A stretch of DNA of 64,000 nt from Gambelia wislizenii (taxonomy: Eukaryota > Chordata > Lepidosauria > Squamata > Crotaphytidae): positions 86,211,001 through 86,275,000 of the forward strand of contig JAUMIR010000004.1 of the NCBI GenBank assembly GCA_030847615.1, given 5' to 3'. The notes under the pieces were generated by a model. The model saw only the letters and a program-made list of their open reading frames with translations. It was not told where the DNA came from and did no database searches. Numbering within the stretch: position 1 is the stretch's first letter; every line of letters begins with the position of its first letter. Made by a program: the position numbers and the translations under genes. This document shows, one piece after another, positions 29,668 through 40,895 of the stretch.

Positions 29668-31771
29668 TATTTTTATGGGTGATGTGGTAATAATGACATT
29701 TCTTTCATGGGGTAATGAATAATATATCACTCTAGGGTCTTTTAGACAGCCTCTGCTTCCTTCTTCCTCCCCCCCCCCGTGGTCTGATCACTCTGGATGG
29801 ATTTTCTGGGACCGCCAGTTAACCCATGCTACTGGGGGGGGGGTTGAGTCGTCAAAAAGCAACCCAGCAAACTCCTCCCAGCTTGAGGCATGCAGAAGTG
29901 GGCTCTGGGGTCTTTTCGGCAGCTGTGACTTCATTCTCCCCTTAGCTGGGCAGGCCAGCCTTGACCATCAATTACTCATGGATAAATTGACACAGGTTTT
30001 TAAGGTTAGGTTTTTTTATTAAATTTATTGATTTATAGACAAGTGTATGCAGTAAGTTGTAATTGACTTTAATGCCCAAGGATTAATATTGTCTGTTCAA
30101 CAGTATATATGCTGTGTATTACATGTTTAGCATCTATTAACTCTTACTTTTGTTTAGATGTGTTCACGTTATCCAAGATATTTTATGGTGGAAGGAATTA
30201 AGGTTCCAGTGATGTAGTTAGTCAATAATGAATGAATTTGAGGGAGTTGCTTTGGTATATGGCATGACAGTAAATGTCAAATTTTTCACTGCTGCTGTCA
30301 CTGTATAGAGTTATTGTATATATTTTCATTTTTGTATAAATGTAGATTGAGAAGTAGTGAGCTGTGCAAAGTGTAAGATGGTGTAACGGCATGATGGCTG
30401 ATGGGCTGAATTTATAATGAAACAACAGCAAACAAGACTATAGATCCTTTCCTAGTCCCTAATCTTTTGGTACCATAATATCCTTTCCATTCTGTTTTTT
30501 TTTTTTTAAACCAGAATCCATTCGTAAAGATTCATCTATTTGCTTTTGATGATGAATTCCATTCACACTAGTTTTGGTTGATTCACAGAATGTACTTGGC
30601 ATTATTTCCCTAGATGTGATGCTATTGCTATCATATTTTGATGTCTTAATTGCATTCTGATTTTTCAGCCATTTTGTTCTTTCCTTTTTTATGTTTTAAA
30701 AGGTCGAGTGTCTTAATTTACAGTACTTGTCTTTAATTATTCCTCCCCCTTACTTTCACTGGCCCAGGGGTTTCAGTCTTACATTCCCTTCATACATTTG
30801 CAATGGCCCTTTTTTATTCTTCCTCCTTGGCAGCACTAGTTTTTGTGTATACTTTTCCTTCAAGCGGTAGTTGACTTGAGTGTACTGCTTGTTCAGCTTC
30901 CTTCCAAGTTTGTGTTTTCAGTGCAGATTTAATAAATTGCCTCTCTGAGAAGTCTCTCTGGAATCTGTATTGGTTACTGCCCCTGTCTTCAGGCCTTTGG
31001 GGGTTATCTCGGAGGCATACTTTAATTAGAAACCTGCTATGGCTTCTCCAGATTTGTTTCATAGCTATGGATTTTAATAATTCCTCTTGCCAGCCTTCAC
31101 AAGTCTTTAAATTCCACCAAGTGTGGATTCCTGAAATAAATTACCCTTGAATAGTTGGATGGGGTGCGCACACCACTCACAGTGTCAGTCGATTACTTAA
31201 TTAATGCTCTCTGAAACCAAGCTTGTGATGTTTGCAACTAGCATTTAACATTTTTGGAGTGTCACTGTGCCAGAAATTGTTCATAACACACAAACAGCTT
31301 AGGACCTAAGAATGCTTTCACATCTGTGGTCACTTCATTATTGAAGTAAGTGATGCAGCTTTTGAAACAGTCCTTTTCTCCCACATAGATTCTGGGAAAA
31401 TATCTAGATAATCTGCTACATGTTCCTGAAGGTAAATTATTTTAATGTTCACTTATTGTATGGGTTTTTTTAAACTGTACAGTATTGGTCTTTTAAATTG
31501 TAAGCAGCCTCAAGTCCCCGTTCTAGGGGGGAAGGCAGGAAAAAAAAATATGATCCTCATCATCCTTCTTGAAAAGACAGCATCCTCAAGTCACCCCACA
31601 CCAGGAATGCAGTTATAGCTGTTGCTCCTCCAAAAAAATAATAAAAATAAAATAAAATCTAGAATTGGAAAAGGTGCAGAATAGGAGAAGCAAGGTGATC
31701 AGGAGTATGTGGGAAATGCAGGCCAGGGAGATGCAGGGATACTTTTCACTTATCACCTAGTTAACTATAGA
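29668..31771. other. Non-coding stretch, no gene seen
   Basis: AT-rich DNA. C and G runs occur at 29770 and 29834. A minus-strand open frame of 82 codons (31062-30814) has no recognised homology or splice context and is not called. Confidence 0.5.
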
Positions 31772-32045
31772 TTTTGATTTTACAAGACGTGGTGATGTCA
31801 ACCAATTTAGACACCTTTAAAAGGGGATTCAACAAATTTATGGCGAATTGGGCTAGCCATGGTTGTTAATCACAATGGCTATCTATTATCTGGAGTATCT
31901 GAAGCAGTAGGCCTTTGAAAACCAGTTGCTGGGGAACATGACCAGAAGAATGTTATTATCCTGGTCCTTGATTAACTGCTAAGGGGAAATAGGATGTTGG
32001 ACTAGGTCTGCTTTTGGTCTAATCCAGCAGGCCAGCTCTTATGTG
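31772..32045. repeat. Old interspersed repeat, possibly a CR1/L3-type 3' end
   Basis: Contains GGATGTTGGACTAGGTCTGC and GGTCTAATCCAGCAGGCC, and ends CTCTTATGTG. This text recurs widely in reptile genomes as the 3' end of a LINE-like repeat, in the sense direction. The family name is uncertain. Confidence 0.45.
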
Positions 32046-32368
32046 AAAAGGTAGTCTTGTCTTCAGCTTTGAGGGATCTGCAAGAATGTTTTTTAAAAAT
32101 GTTTTATATTTTTTAAAAGCTTTTCAACAGGTTGGTCCCCACATTTCTTCCTCTGCTAGGATTTAGTTCCCTTAGTGTCTCTCACTTGAGGTGTTAACCT
32201 AAGTGTTTTTGCATGGGGGTGATTTATGTGTACAAAAGTGCATGCCCTAGGGTTATTTTTCCCCACTCCTCCCCTGCGATTAATAACATTTTAATCCCCT
32301 ACTTTAGCAGTCTATTCTGTGAGCCTCATGGTAAGCCCTACACCACTATTTCACTGTGTTATTGTTTT

Positions 32369-32402
32369 CATAGAATCATAGAATTGTAGAGTTGGAAGAG
32401 AC
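32369..32402 (-). mobile_element. CR1 3' tail only, antisense
   Basis: Only about 34 nt of CR1 remain: two tail units (ATAGAATCATAGAATT) followed by GTAGAGTTGGAAGAGAC. This is an extreme 5' truncation. Confidence 0.75.
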
Positions 32403-33372
32403 ATTTAATTGAGGTGTTTGTTCTGTTCTTATATCATTAATATAAGTTGTCAAATCTCAGTAGGATCTTGTGGCGTTTTATTAGTACATTCCCCTAATGA
32501 CACATGCTACAGTCTCCTTTATACATCAGCTGATCTTTTAATGCTAAAGGGATCTCTGGTAAGGGCCACCAACTTCGAAGTATTTTTTCACTTTTGTTAG
32601 AGATACATGGTTGTATGGCTGTATTCTCTCTGAAGTAGATGGTACAGTTTGGTTGTTAACTAAATAGGTTGAAAATGGAAAGTATCTAATTGAAGGCATT
32701 TCAGTAAAAAACTGCAGTACAAAATGGTGATGTTTCCCCATGTGCTAGTTTTTCTGGCCATTGTTTATGAGTACATGTTCAGCAGTTTATTTATGTTTTA
32801 TAGTAGTTTAGTTAAGTGATTATTTACTTATTGCTGTTGAGATAAGATTTTGAAGATGTGTTGAGACTCTCATAAAATTTTCCAACTTAGAACTTTGTAG
32901 AGTTTGGTTGTTTAAAGTAGAAATGCTGATGAAAACATCCTCTTACTTTCGCATGTATGGAACTCTTGAGAACTGGCTGTGTGATAGCCAAAAGGATTAG
33001 TACTTACTGTATTGAGTCTGCTAAGGGGCTTTTTTGTTGAGGGTTTTTTAGATGCTACACTAAGCATAGACACTGTGTAGAGTACACACGTTTTACACTC
33101 AGATAGCCTTTTGCACAGTTTACTTTTTTTCATTGCAAATGAAAGCTCTCTAATGCTTTGAAGTAGAATATTTCTCACTTCAAATTTCTGGATTTGTCTT
33201 TGGAGAGAAATTAATAAAGGAAGCAATGCCTATGGAATTTGGTATGGAGTTGGAATTCTGTGCAGATTTTGTATTAAAGAAGAGAGAAATAATGGTGTCA
33301 TCCTTTTGTTAAAGGAAAACATATTTCATATATTGGATATAAAATACCAGATTTACCCTACCCCCTGGATGG
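32403..33372. other. Non-coding, no gene seen
   Basis: AT-rich. The 104-codon minus-strand frame at 33226-32912 shows no recognisable domain or codon bias. Confidence 0.5.
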
Positions 33373-33566
33373 AAATCAGGATTTGAACCCCTGCTCAGCT
33401 GTGGAAATCCACTGGTTGATCTTAGGAAAATCATACTCTCTCAACCTCAGAGGGTGGCAAAGACAGGCCCCCTCTGAACAAATCCTTCTAAGAAAACCCC
33501 GTGAAAGGTTCACCTTTGGGTTGCCATAAGTTGGAAATGACTTGAAGGCAAGTGACAACAAATAGA
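33373..33566 (+). mobile_element. tRNA-derived SINE, sense, 5' truncated
   Basis: Begins near a pol III B-box-like GGATTTGAACCCC (33379-33391) and runs through the SINE body to a CAACAAAT tail: AGCCTCAGAGG-like, GAACAAATCCTTCTAAGAAAA, GCCATAAGTTGGAAATGACT. Same family as the copies at 43192, 45553 and 53628. Confidence 0.75.
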
Positions 33567-33789
33567 AAGTAAATATGGAAGACAATAAAACACCCCATGA
33601 CACTGATTCTGAAGGGCTGAAGCTATGAGATATATTGCAGTATCATTCTCTGAAGCTTTTGAATGTTATGTTACAGACTGCAACATATTTGTATGTGCAC
33701 ATACCTGTGTTATCTACATGGTAAAATCTTGGTAAGTCTCATGTTGATTCTATAAAGAACCTTTTGCAAAAGACCCTCTACATTTCCAG

Positions 33790-33911
33790 TCTTTGTCGAC
33801 ATGGTTATCTGTTCCCTCATGAATGAAAACAAAGAAAATCCAGAGTATCTGTTTAAGCAGCTCAGCATCATTCCCTTTATTTCCATTGCTGTTGCCATAG
33901 TCACCCTCTAG
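33790..33911 (+). CDS. Candidate host terminal exon, unidentified
   Basis: A possible last exon. A good splice acceptor (CCCTCTACATTTCCAG ending 33789) opens a frame of 40 codons ending at TAG 33909-33911, with residues VDMVICSLMNENKENPEYLF followed by a hydrophobic C-terminus. The third positions are about 55% GC in an AT-rich neighbourhood, and first positions are purine-rich, both typical of coding DNA. An AATAAA lies at 34097-34102. I do not recognise the protein; the hydrophobic end could be a tail anchor or part of a membrane segment. No upstream exon was identified. It could also be a fragment of a processed pseudogene or a chance frame. Confidence 0.3.
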
Positions 33912-36900
33912 TTGAGCTTTATACTGTCAACTTTGCAGGGAGAGATCTCATCAAAACCTTGATGCATGTTAAATATAACTGCAGATACTATACAGCAGCA
34001 AATCAACTTCTTATTAGAAATCTTTCTCTCTGCAAAATTCTGCACCTTATTTGTTTCCTGAAGGAGAGAGGACAGACTTGCATACTTTAATGCTTAAATA
34101 AATTATTGTAATATCAATAGCATATATGCACAATTAAAGCTAAAATGCAGTGCTCTTTTCATAATGATTTGCAATATAGTGGTTTATGTGAGAGAACATT
34201 AACTGTGTGTGACTATTTAGTAGTTATTAATCTATTCAAGAAATGGTGCTGAATTTAATTCAAGAAATGATGCTGAATTTCTTTTGGCAGAAAAGTACAG
34301 AATTTGTTTTTAGCACTTTCCCCCTTTCTTCAAGAAGATAGGTTCTTGATTTTGCATTGCTGTAGTATAAAATAGTTTGAATATAAAAATGCCATACAAA
34401 GTTATGTTATAAGTGCTTTTTGTGCTTATGTCTAAAGATTTTTGGCCACTTCATAATGGTCTAGCAAAATAAATAAAACGTAATACAAGAGAAGAAAATG
34501 ATAAAAAAGGATTTTTTGTCCATCAGTTACTTCTGAAAGTACAAAATACTTTTTAGTATTTAATTAATTCTGCCTTTTCAAACCATTTTGCATCCAAGTT
34601 ATCACCCAGAAACATGCACAGAGATTTTATCTTACAGTATGTTTGAATTAGACATCTAGATGAAGATTCTAGATACAGGGGTTGGTTTAAGAGCAATTCT
34701 TCCAAAGAAACCTTGTGAATTATACTTTTCAAGACAGGGTGTGATGGAGCTAGTGATCTCTAACAGTTATGGTAATATTTAAACTACTGTTTGTGGGTAA
34801 TTTGTAAGAAACCACAATATAACACATAGTAAAAGACACCTATACTCACACACACATACACACACACACTAATGTAAATGCTCTTAAATTCTGATTTTCT
34901 AACTCACAAATCCTAATGGAATCTTCCACAGGAGGCAGGATGTTTAGTGGTTTACATGTAGCAGTGTGCCAAAATAATGTGCTCCTGGATTGTGAATGTC
35001 TGCAGAAGCTCTCTAGCTTGCTTTCCTTGAAAGTATTTTGGGATTATGATGGTGGTGGACTTTGTCCTTTTCCCCACATTATTAAAATGGAAAACTGATC
35101 TGCAGCAATATTTCTACGTGGTTTCCCTTGCTATGTTTTGTGTGCAAGAAGAGGAGAGCTGAAGGCAATAGAAGCAAATAGCAGTTTTGGGGAGAGTGTA
35201 GTTTTTATACTAAACAAAGAACTAGTAAATGCAAGCTCATGTTACAAAAGTAAATCAGATGTAATGATGTAAGTATATTGTGCTCAATTTCTAATAATAT
35301 CTTTGCTGAACAGCAGGGATCATATGCCACTTCTTTAATTACATTTAAAATGCCAATTTTAAGGTGTGTGTATTAGTGATGATCTGCTGCTGTTGCAGGT
35401 TAATATGTGTCCTATTTCAATTCATTCTAAATTGATTCTTTACAGACCTAAGGAAAATTGTAATAAGGCCTCAGTCTACAATAATAACGTCCACACCAGG
35501 GTGGTTTAACTGTAATTGGTAGCCAGTTTAGTTAGAACAGTGTTAGAGCTGTGGGAAGGACAGATCTACAAGAATTCTTATGCTTTTGGAGAGGAGGACA
35601 CGGTTATTAACTACCCTCTGGGTGGCATAATACTTAAAGATCATTGCAAAATCAATGACATTTAAAAGTTTTTAATTTTCTTAAATTTATTCCCACTATA
35701 AAGTGGTAGACTGGTATTATATTTTTGTATTTATTCAAATTTATTCAAACTTTCATAAGTGGTGTTTTAGGGTATACCTTCCCAAGGTGGTGTACAATAA
35801 CAGTTAAAATTATAAGACAGTAAAAGAACATTAAATGATTTCACTGAAATTAACAATTGTAGAGAGAAATTGCTGCCACAGAAGGGAAGTAGAAAGTGGG
35901 TTTGATGCTGATGTTATCTCCAGATTTCTCACTTAATAATTGAGCTACAAGTGAAGGTGTTGAAGTCTTAAACTTATTTGGGTAATGTAGTGTAGTTGTG
36001 AAAATCTTTATTGAAGCATAAATTTTCAGCTGAGCAAACACTGGCATATATCTCATTATGGATTTCTTTGAGATTGAAGCACACAGTTTAAAGTCAGGTG
36101 GGAGCTAGATTTACAGTGCAAACCTAGACATGCCTATTCAGATTTCATTTGAAAAGGCTTGCTCCCACATAAGTGGGTAGGACTGCAGTCTTAATCTAGC
36201 CCCCTGCACATGACAAACTGTATTTGTCATTCTTAGCTCTGCAGTGTTCTGAAAAATGTAGTTTGGGCACAGAGTAGAAGAGGTAAAGTGCCCTTAATTC
36301 CAGAAGACAAAGGGGTAAAGCGGAAACAATGCAATATAGCCAAATGTTTAGAAAGAGTTCATAGGTATGTTGTTGCTTCTTCATTAGAAAACAGCAGAAA
36401 AATTGCTAGAACCTGTTACTATGTTGGTTTCAGCAAAACATGAGAGTTCTGGCACTCACCTGTTGGTTATCCTAGGTAGGTGTTAAAGTGACAGAAAGCA
36501 GTTAAGTTTGTCTTGGAAACCAGTCTCCTGAGACTTGCTTCAGTGACTTGGCATTGGTGAAGGGTGCCCCCCAGGGGTTTGGAAAGTTACATTTTAAAAT
36601 TCATTTTAAGTTTTACAGGAAGTTGTATTCAGGATCAGGTTTTTTTTTCACTGCATTTTTTTCAGGCAGTGTTTCTGTACAGAATTTTAAAAGATTGCTG
36701 GTTTTAGAAAAAGACACATACATGTGCACTTTTTTTAACCAGTGCAATCTTAATATCCTAAATACTGGTTTGTTGATATTTTGATAGCAGTGTCGACAGA
36801 AAAAGAATTTGATTTGGAACTTGCTTCAAATAGAGGACTGTTTTGATTCAGTAAGCTTACTTCAGTTTGGATCCAAAATAGAGATTTGCTTCCATTTATT

Positions 36901-37617
36901 TATGTCTCCTCACTGACTATAGTGGGAAAATTAACATACAGCTATAACTTTATTTTGTCAGAATTTGGTGAGATTTGCAGATGTAAAAGCCCCTTTTGAG
37001 AGGAAGAAGGTGGGCAAAATTCAAGTGTAGAAGGGGTAGTTTTCTTGTTTTGTTTTGGTTAGGACCCTATGCAGTGTCAACTTTGTATATGCTTAGCCTG
37101 TGTTTGTATCCTTAGTATCCCTTTCTGTTCTTCCCCTTTATTTCCTTTACTTCTTTCCCACCTACCTTAGCTTTGTCATCAGAGTTTAAATTCCAATAAA
37201 AAAAACTTGTAAAAAATCAAATTGTATTTGCATTCTTGGGATAAGAAAGTTTTCTTTTATATAGAACTGTACCAAGCTATATATTTTTGTTGGGGAAGCT
37301 GCCAAATTAGTAAAAGTTTTTGTGTGTGTGGCTTCTGGCTCCCAGCATACTTCTTGGGGATCAAAAAGGTTGTGCCTCCCTGATGTGAGACATGTAGATA
37401 TCATATAATAATATCTGTGTCCGCAACAGCTTTACAACATTTGTGCTAAATAAGGAAAGGGCTACCATTCTAGTTTCCAAACCTGGTGGCATAATTGAGT
37501 AGCTGCCAACAGCCAAACATGATCTCCTTGCTACTGCTTCCCTCCCCCAGTTGCGAAAGGTGTTGCTGACAGCACTGCCTACTCCCCACCCACCTCTCTG
37601 TTGCCTCCCTTGTGCTG
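33912..37617. other. Non-coding stretch, no further gene seen
   Basis: AT-rich. Contains a 24-nt tandem duplication at about 34238-34285 (TTCAAGAAATGGTGCTGAAT type), a CA run at 34848-34869 and a block at 36150-36195 (GGCTTGCTCCCACATAAGTG) that resembles a common squamate repeat. If the exon at 33790 is real, the first 200 nt would be 3' UTR. Confidence 0.45.
34097..34102 (+). promoter_or_regulatory. Possible polyadenylation signal
   Basis: AATAAA 186 nt after the stop of the candidate exon. The downstream U/GU-rich element is weak, and the hexamer is common by chance in AT-rich DNA. Confidence 0.25.
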
Positions 37618-37692
37618 AGGTCCTTGTTGTTGTCTGACTCCAAGTTCAACTTATGGCAACCCTAAGGCAAACCTATCATAGGAGGTCCTATT
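37618..37692 (-). mobile_element. tRNA-derived SINE 3' fragment, antisense
   Basis: Only the tail and first body part remain: TTGTTGTTGTCTGACTCCAA, ACTTATGGCAACCCTAAGGC, ACCTATCATAGG. Confidence 0.6.
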
Positions 37693-37779
37693 GGCTGATA
37701 AACAGGCTACTTGAAGGCATGCACGCATGTGCTCACGCACACACTCATGACTTGTACAGAATAATGGTTTAAGACAGGC

Positions 37780-37920
37780 CAGCAGCTCTGACCCTCCAGA
37801 GGTTTTTGGACTTACATCTCCCACAATCTCTTGCTATTTGGTTATACTGGTGGGATTGATGAGCGCTGTAGGCCCACAAAAACATACAGTCAGCCACAAT
37901 TGCATACCCCTGGTATAAAA
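37780..37920. mobile_element. Short palindromic MITE, relic
   Basis: Left arm GACCCTCCAGAGGTTTTTGG, right arm GTAGGCCCACAAAAACATAC. Same family as 18363-18480. Confidence 0.5.
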
Positions 37921-38477
37921 CATGAAGATCATAGAAGTCAGTCCCTGCAGCCCTCATAGCCATCCTGTTTGGTGTGCAGCTGTTAACACATTCTAGTTAC
38001 TGGATTCATTTCAGTGCCCCAGATTCCTGAGGCCTCTTAAGCAGCCACATCCCCAAGGAGCTTGTAATAGGTCCAACAGCTTCTAAGTGATGTTTAACCT
38101 CAACGTCACAGCTATGTCTAGCTAATTGCTTCTATTTTGTGCCTTGATATTGATGGCACCACCTGTATAGTGACTGCCTCTCTGCAAAGGGCTTGGACCT
38201 CTGTGGCCACAGAGCTTGCCAGTGCTGCTTATTATCCTGCTCTGCTTCTGTGGTCTGACTTACAGGGAGATACAGAAGCCCATCAGCAGTGGCAGATGGA
38301 GCAGTGCAAGTTCTCTGTTCCTGAAGTGGGCATAAGGCTGTATTCAGCAAGGATTCAAAAATTCTGAGGGTTAAATGTAAGGCTTCCAGAACTGTCAACA
38401 AATGTGAGAGCACATTTGAAGAACATCTAATTTCAAAGGTGGTAGAGGGGGAGAAATCACGTGGTCCTTTAGATATT
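37921..38477. other. Non-coding, no gene seen
   Basis: No credible coding frame or recognised repeat. Confidence 0.45.
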
Positions 38478-38575
38478 GTTGTACGGTGACTCCCAACATT
38501 CTTCACCATTGGCTGTTCTGAATAGGTGTGCTGGAATGTGTAATCCAACAACATTTGGATTTCTGCATCTGGTTT
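38478..38575. mobile_element. Short palindromic MITE, relic
   Basis: ATTCTTCACCATTGGCTGTT centre with a right arm TGTAATCCAACAACATTTGG. Same family as 18363-18480. Confidence 0.45.
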
Positions 38576-38738
38576 AAAGGAAGAATGTTAATTCTGGTTT
38601 CATGGATTGCTTTCTTCATTTAGAAAAAAATATTTGGCACAAAGATTGTGTAGCCTGCTTAGCCACCTTTCCTTTCCTTTTGCTTTTGTTTTGTTTTTTG
38701 TAGGCAGCTTGATTTTTAAAAAAGAGAATGCTTCGTTG

Positions 38739-38741
<3 letters not shown>

Positions 38742-38793
<52 letters not shown>

Positions 38794-38811
38794 TGTGTTT
38801 GTGTGTGTGTC
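38742..38811. repeat. (CT)n(GT)n compound microsatellite
   Basis: A CT run passes directly into a GT run with one TTTG interruption. Two overlapping open frames here are artefacts of the repeat. Confidence 0.97.
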
Positions 38812-40149
38812 TAACGTATTGATTAGTGCTGGTCAGGCCATAGCAGCTTCACTCCACTGCTTACAGAGAATTTCACTCCACTGTAAAGGACTGCACTGTG
38901 CTAATCCTCCTTACACTGCAGCACTTGTCACCTACCTGATAGGTGTTAAATACTGCATTTGGAGGGGATTATCACCATCTCCTCTGCTCTGGCAGTGGAA
39001 GAGAGAAGAAAGCAGATTCTTTCTTGCTGGTCTCTTAGGGAAGTGTAAGGGGGATTCCCAAAGGCATTATGGTAGTGTTTGTGTAAAGCAGTTTGGGATC
39101 CTCAGGGATGGAATAAATTGCTTTATGAACACAGAGTTTATTAATGCATTTTTGGGGTGGTTTTTAGCTTAAAAGTTGTGTGCTAATGGCTTTTAAAAAA
39201 GCAAACATTACTTGCATCAGTATAAGGGCCTCTTATGTGGCACACAGGAGATACAAAATTTGCACTTGGCTTGTTCTCACTATGGAACACACGTGCTAAA
39301 ACCTTTGGTATATAATTGTGGAAGACTCCATTGACACAGCTGAAATTTTCCTTTGTACTGACTTCTCAGTGCTGTTGGTATCTCCTGGGTTTCACAATAA
39401 ACTGTCAGAACAACTTTACTGATAACTTTGACTTCAGATTTGTGTTGAGTGCTTCAAATCCATTAATACGTGCACTGTTAATGGAGAGAACTAGGCTGTA
39501 CATGATTTGTGTAAGCACTGGTTTAACCCAGTGTGCATCTAATCCTGTTGTTGGTATCAGTGTTAGTTTGCAGTGTGATAATGTACACGTTTCCTTGAGG
39601 TCAAGCATTCTGTTCTTTGGGCCTCTTCTCTTCCTAAGTATTAAAATTGCCAGGAATAGGCTTAGCATCTGGACCAGTGGGCTGAAGGAGGTAGCCGTCA
39701 AATCCTTCTTTAAAAAAACAAACAACAAATTGGGATCTCTTGAGCCTCAAAAACTATTCTGCAGGATCTGTTGTACAATTCTTCCAAAAGATACTGTAAA
39801 ATGTAATTTCCTCTGAGCTCTACATGGTTTTGGGTGATGCACATGACTCAGATCTGTACTAGTATGGTTTCCATCTTTTTGGGTTAGAAAGAGCCTTGAG
39901 ACATCATGGTGAAAGATTTGAACTGGAGGACTGATTGTAGAATCCAACCCTGTTAGTTCTTCTGTACCTTTCAACAACCTTTGGTGTCTTGAAGCATGGT
40001 CCCTTACTAGGTTGCCTAGCTGGGGTAGAGCTTGGGGTGGCGGGGAAGACACTGTTACAGTGACTCTCATTCTTTCTGTAAAGATGTACCCAGAATGTAA
40101 TGCTGGGAGACTTCTATTCTGCCCCATGGCAATTGGCTGTTGAGATGTC
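38812..40149. other. Non-coding, no gene seen
   Basis: Several open frames of 100-166 codons exist on both strands, but they overlap each other and show no domain or codon bias. Confidence 0.45.
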
Positions 40150-40895
40150 TTGAAGTTCTATCTTGTTTTACATGCTTTTTGACATCTACATGAAACCATT
40201 GGGAGAAGCCATCTGGAGGATAGGGCTAACATATCATTAACATATGGATGACACATCTCTCACTGTTGCTTCTTCTAGTTCCTAGGAGACTGTAGAAACA
40301 CTAAACAGGTGCTTGGAGGCAGGTTGGGGACAGATGAGGGTAACGAAGCTGAGGCTTACTTCTGGTAAGACAGAAATAGTGTGGGTGGAGAAATCTGCAG
40401 TTTGTCAAGAAGTGTGAGACTGGTATTGGATGAGATCATGCAGGTGGTACTAATTATGATGAGTGTCTTCTATTGGCTTTGACTGATTCATTATCTGTAC
40501 CCCAATCAGGAGGAAATGGACCTTTTTAAAGAAAAAGGCCTATAAGGGTCCAAAACAGGTGAAGCCCTCTTCCAAAATGGGATAGATTGTCAAATTGTGC
40601 CCCACAGGCTTTGGAAATGTTTTCAGGAAGTGTTTTCAGCCATTTTGTGTGAACAAAACAGATGTTTGGACAATTGTGGTTGCAGAGAGAAGGCAAAATG
40701 GGTGAAGACCTCTGAGGTTCCGTGTGGGCCCTGCAGCTTTCTGGCAGGTGTTTTAATCTGCTTTTACATTAATTGAGGGCCATTTTTGTTCATGTTGTAT
40801 GAAATGCTTACATTTTATAGTTTTAATATCTTTGCCTAGAAAAGTGGCATAAAATATTTTAAATAAATGCCTAAATTATCATCTGTTGCAAAGGT
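40150..40895 (+). mobile_element. L2 LINE fragment, sense, decayed
   Basis: Translated text matches L2 RT around the active site: FDIYMKPLGEAIWRIG, then a mutated catalytic box (HMDDTSL in place of YADD), then NRCLEAG and KLRLTSGKTE (40165-40385). Most of the C-terminal part is missing; the 3' end at 40840-40870 (AAAAGTGGCATAAAATATT) resembles an L2 tail. An internal deletion joins the two. Confidence 0.65.

Noticed and set aside
30814..31062. Minus-strand 82-codon frame with mixed hydrophilic composition
   Set aside because: Looks protein-like by eye, but I see no start context, splice sites, homology or codon bias strong enough to call it.
38607..39172. Two overlapping plus-strand frames of 71 and 144 codons
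   Set aside because: Both owe their length to the (CT)n(GT)n microsatellite, which lacks stops; translated Ser-Leu and Cys-Val runs.
39316..39816. Plus-strand frame of 166 codons
   Set aside because: Overlaps an antisense frame of 107 codons, contains no domain, and has AT-rich random-looking codon use.
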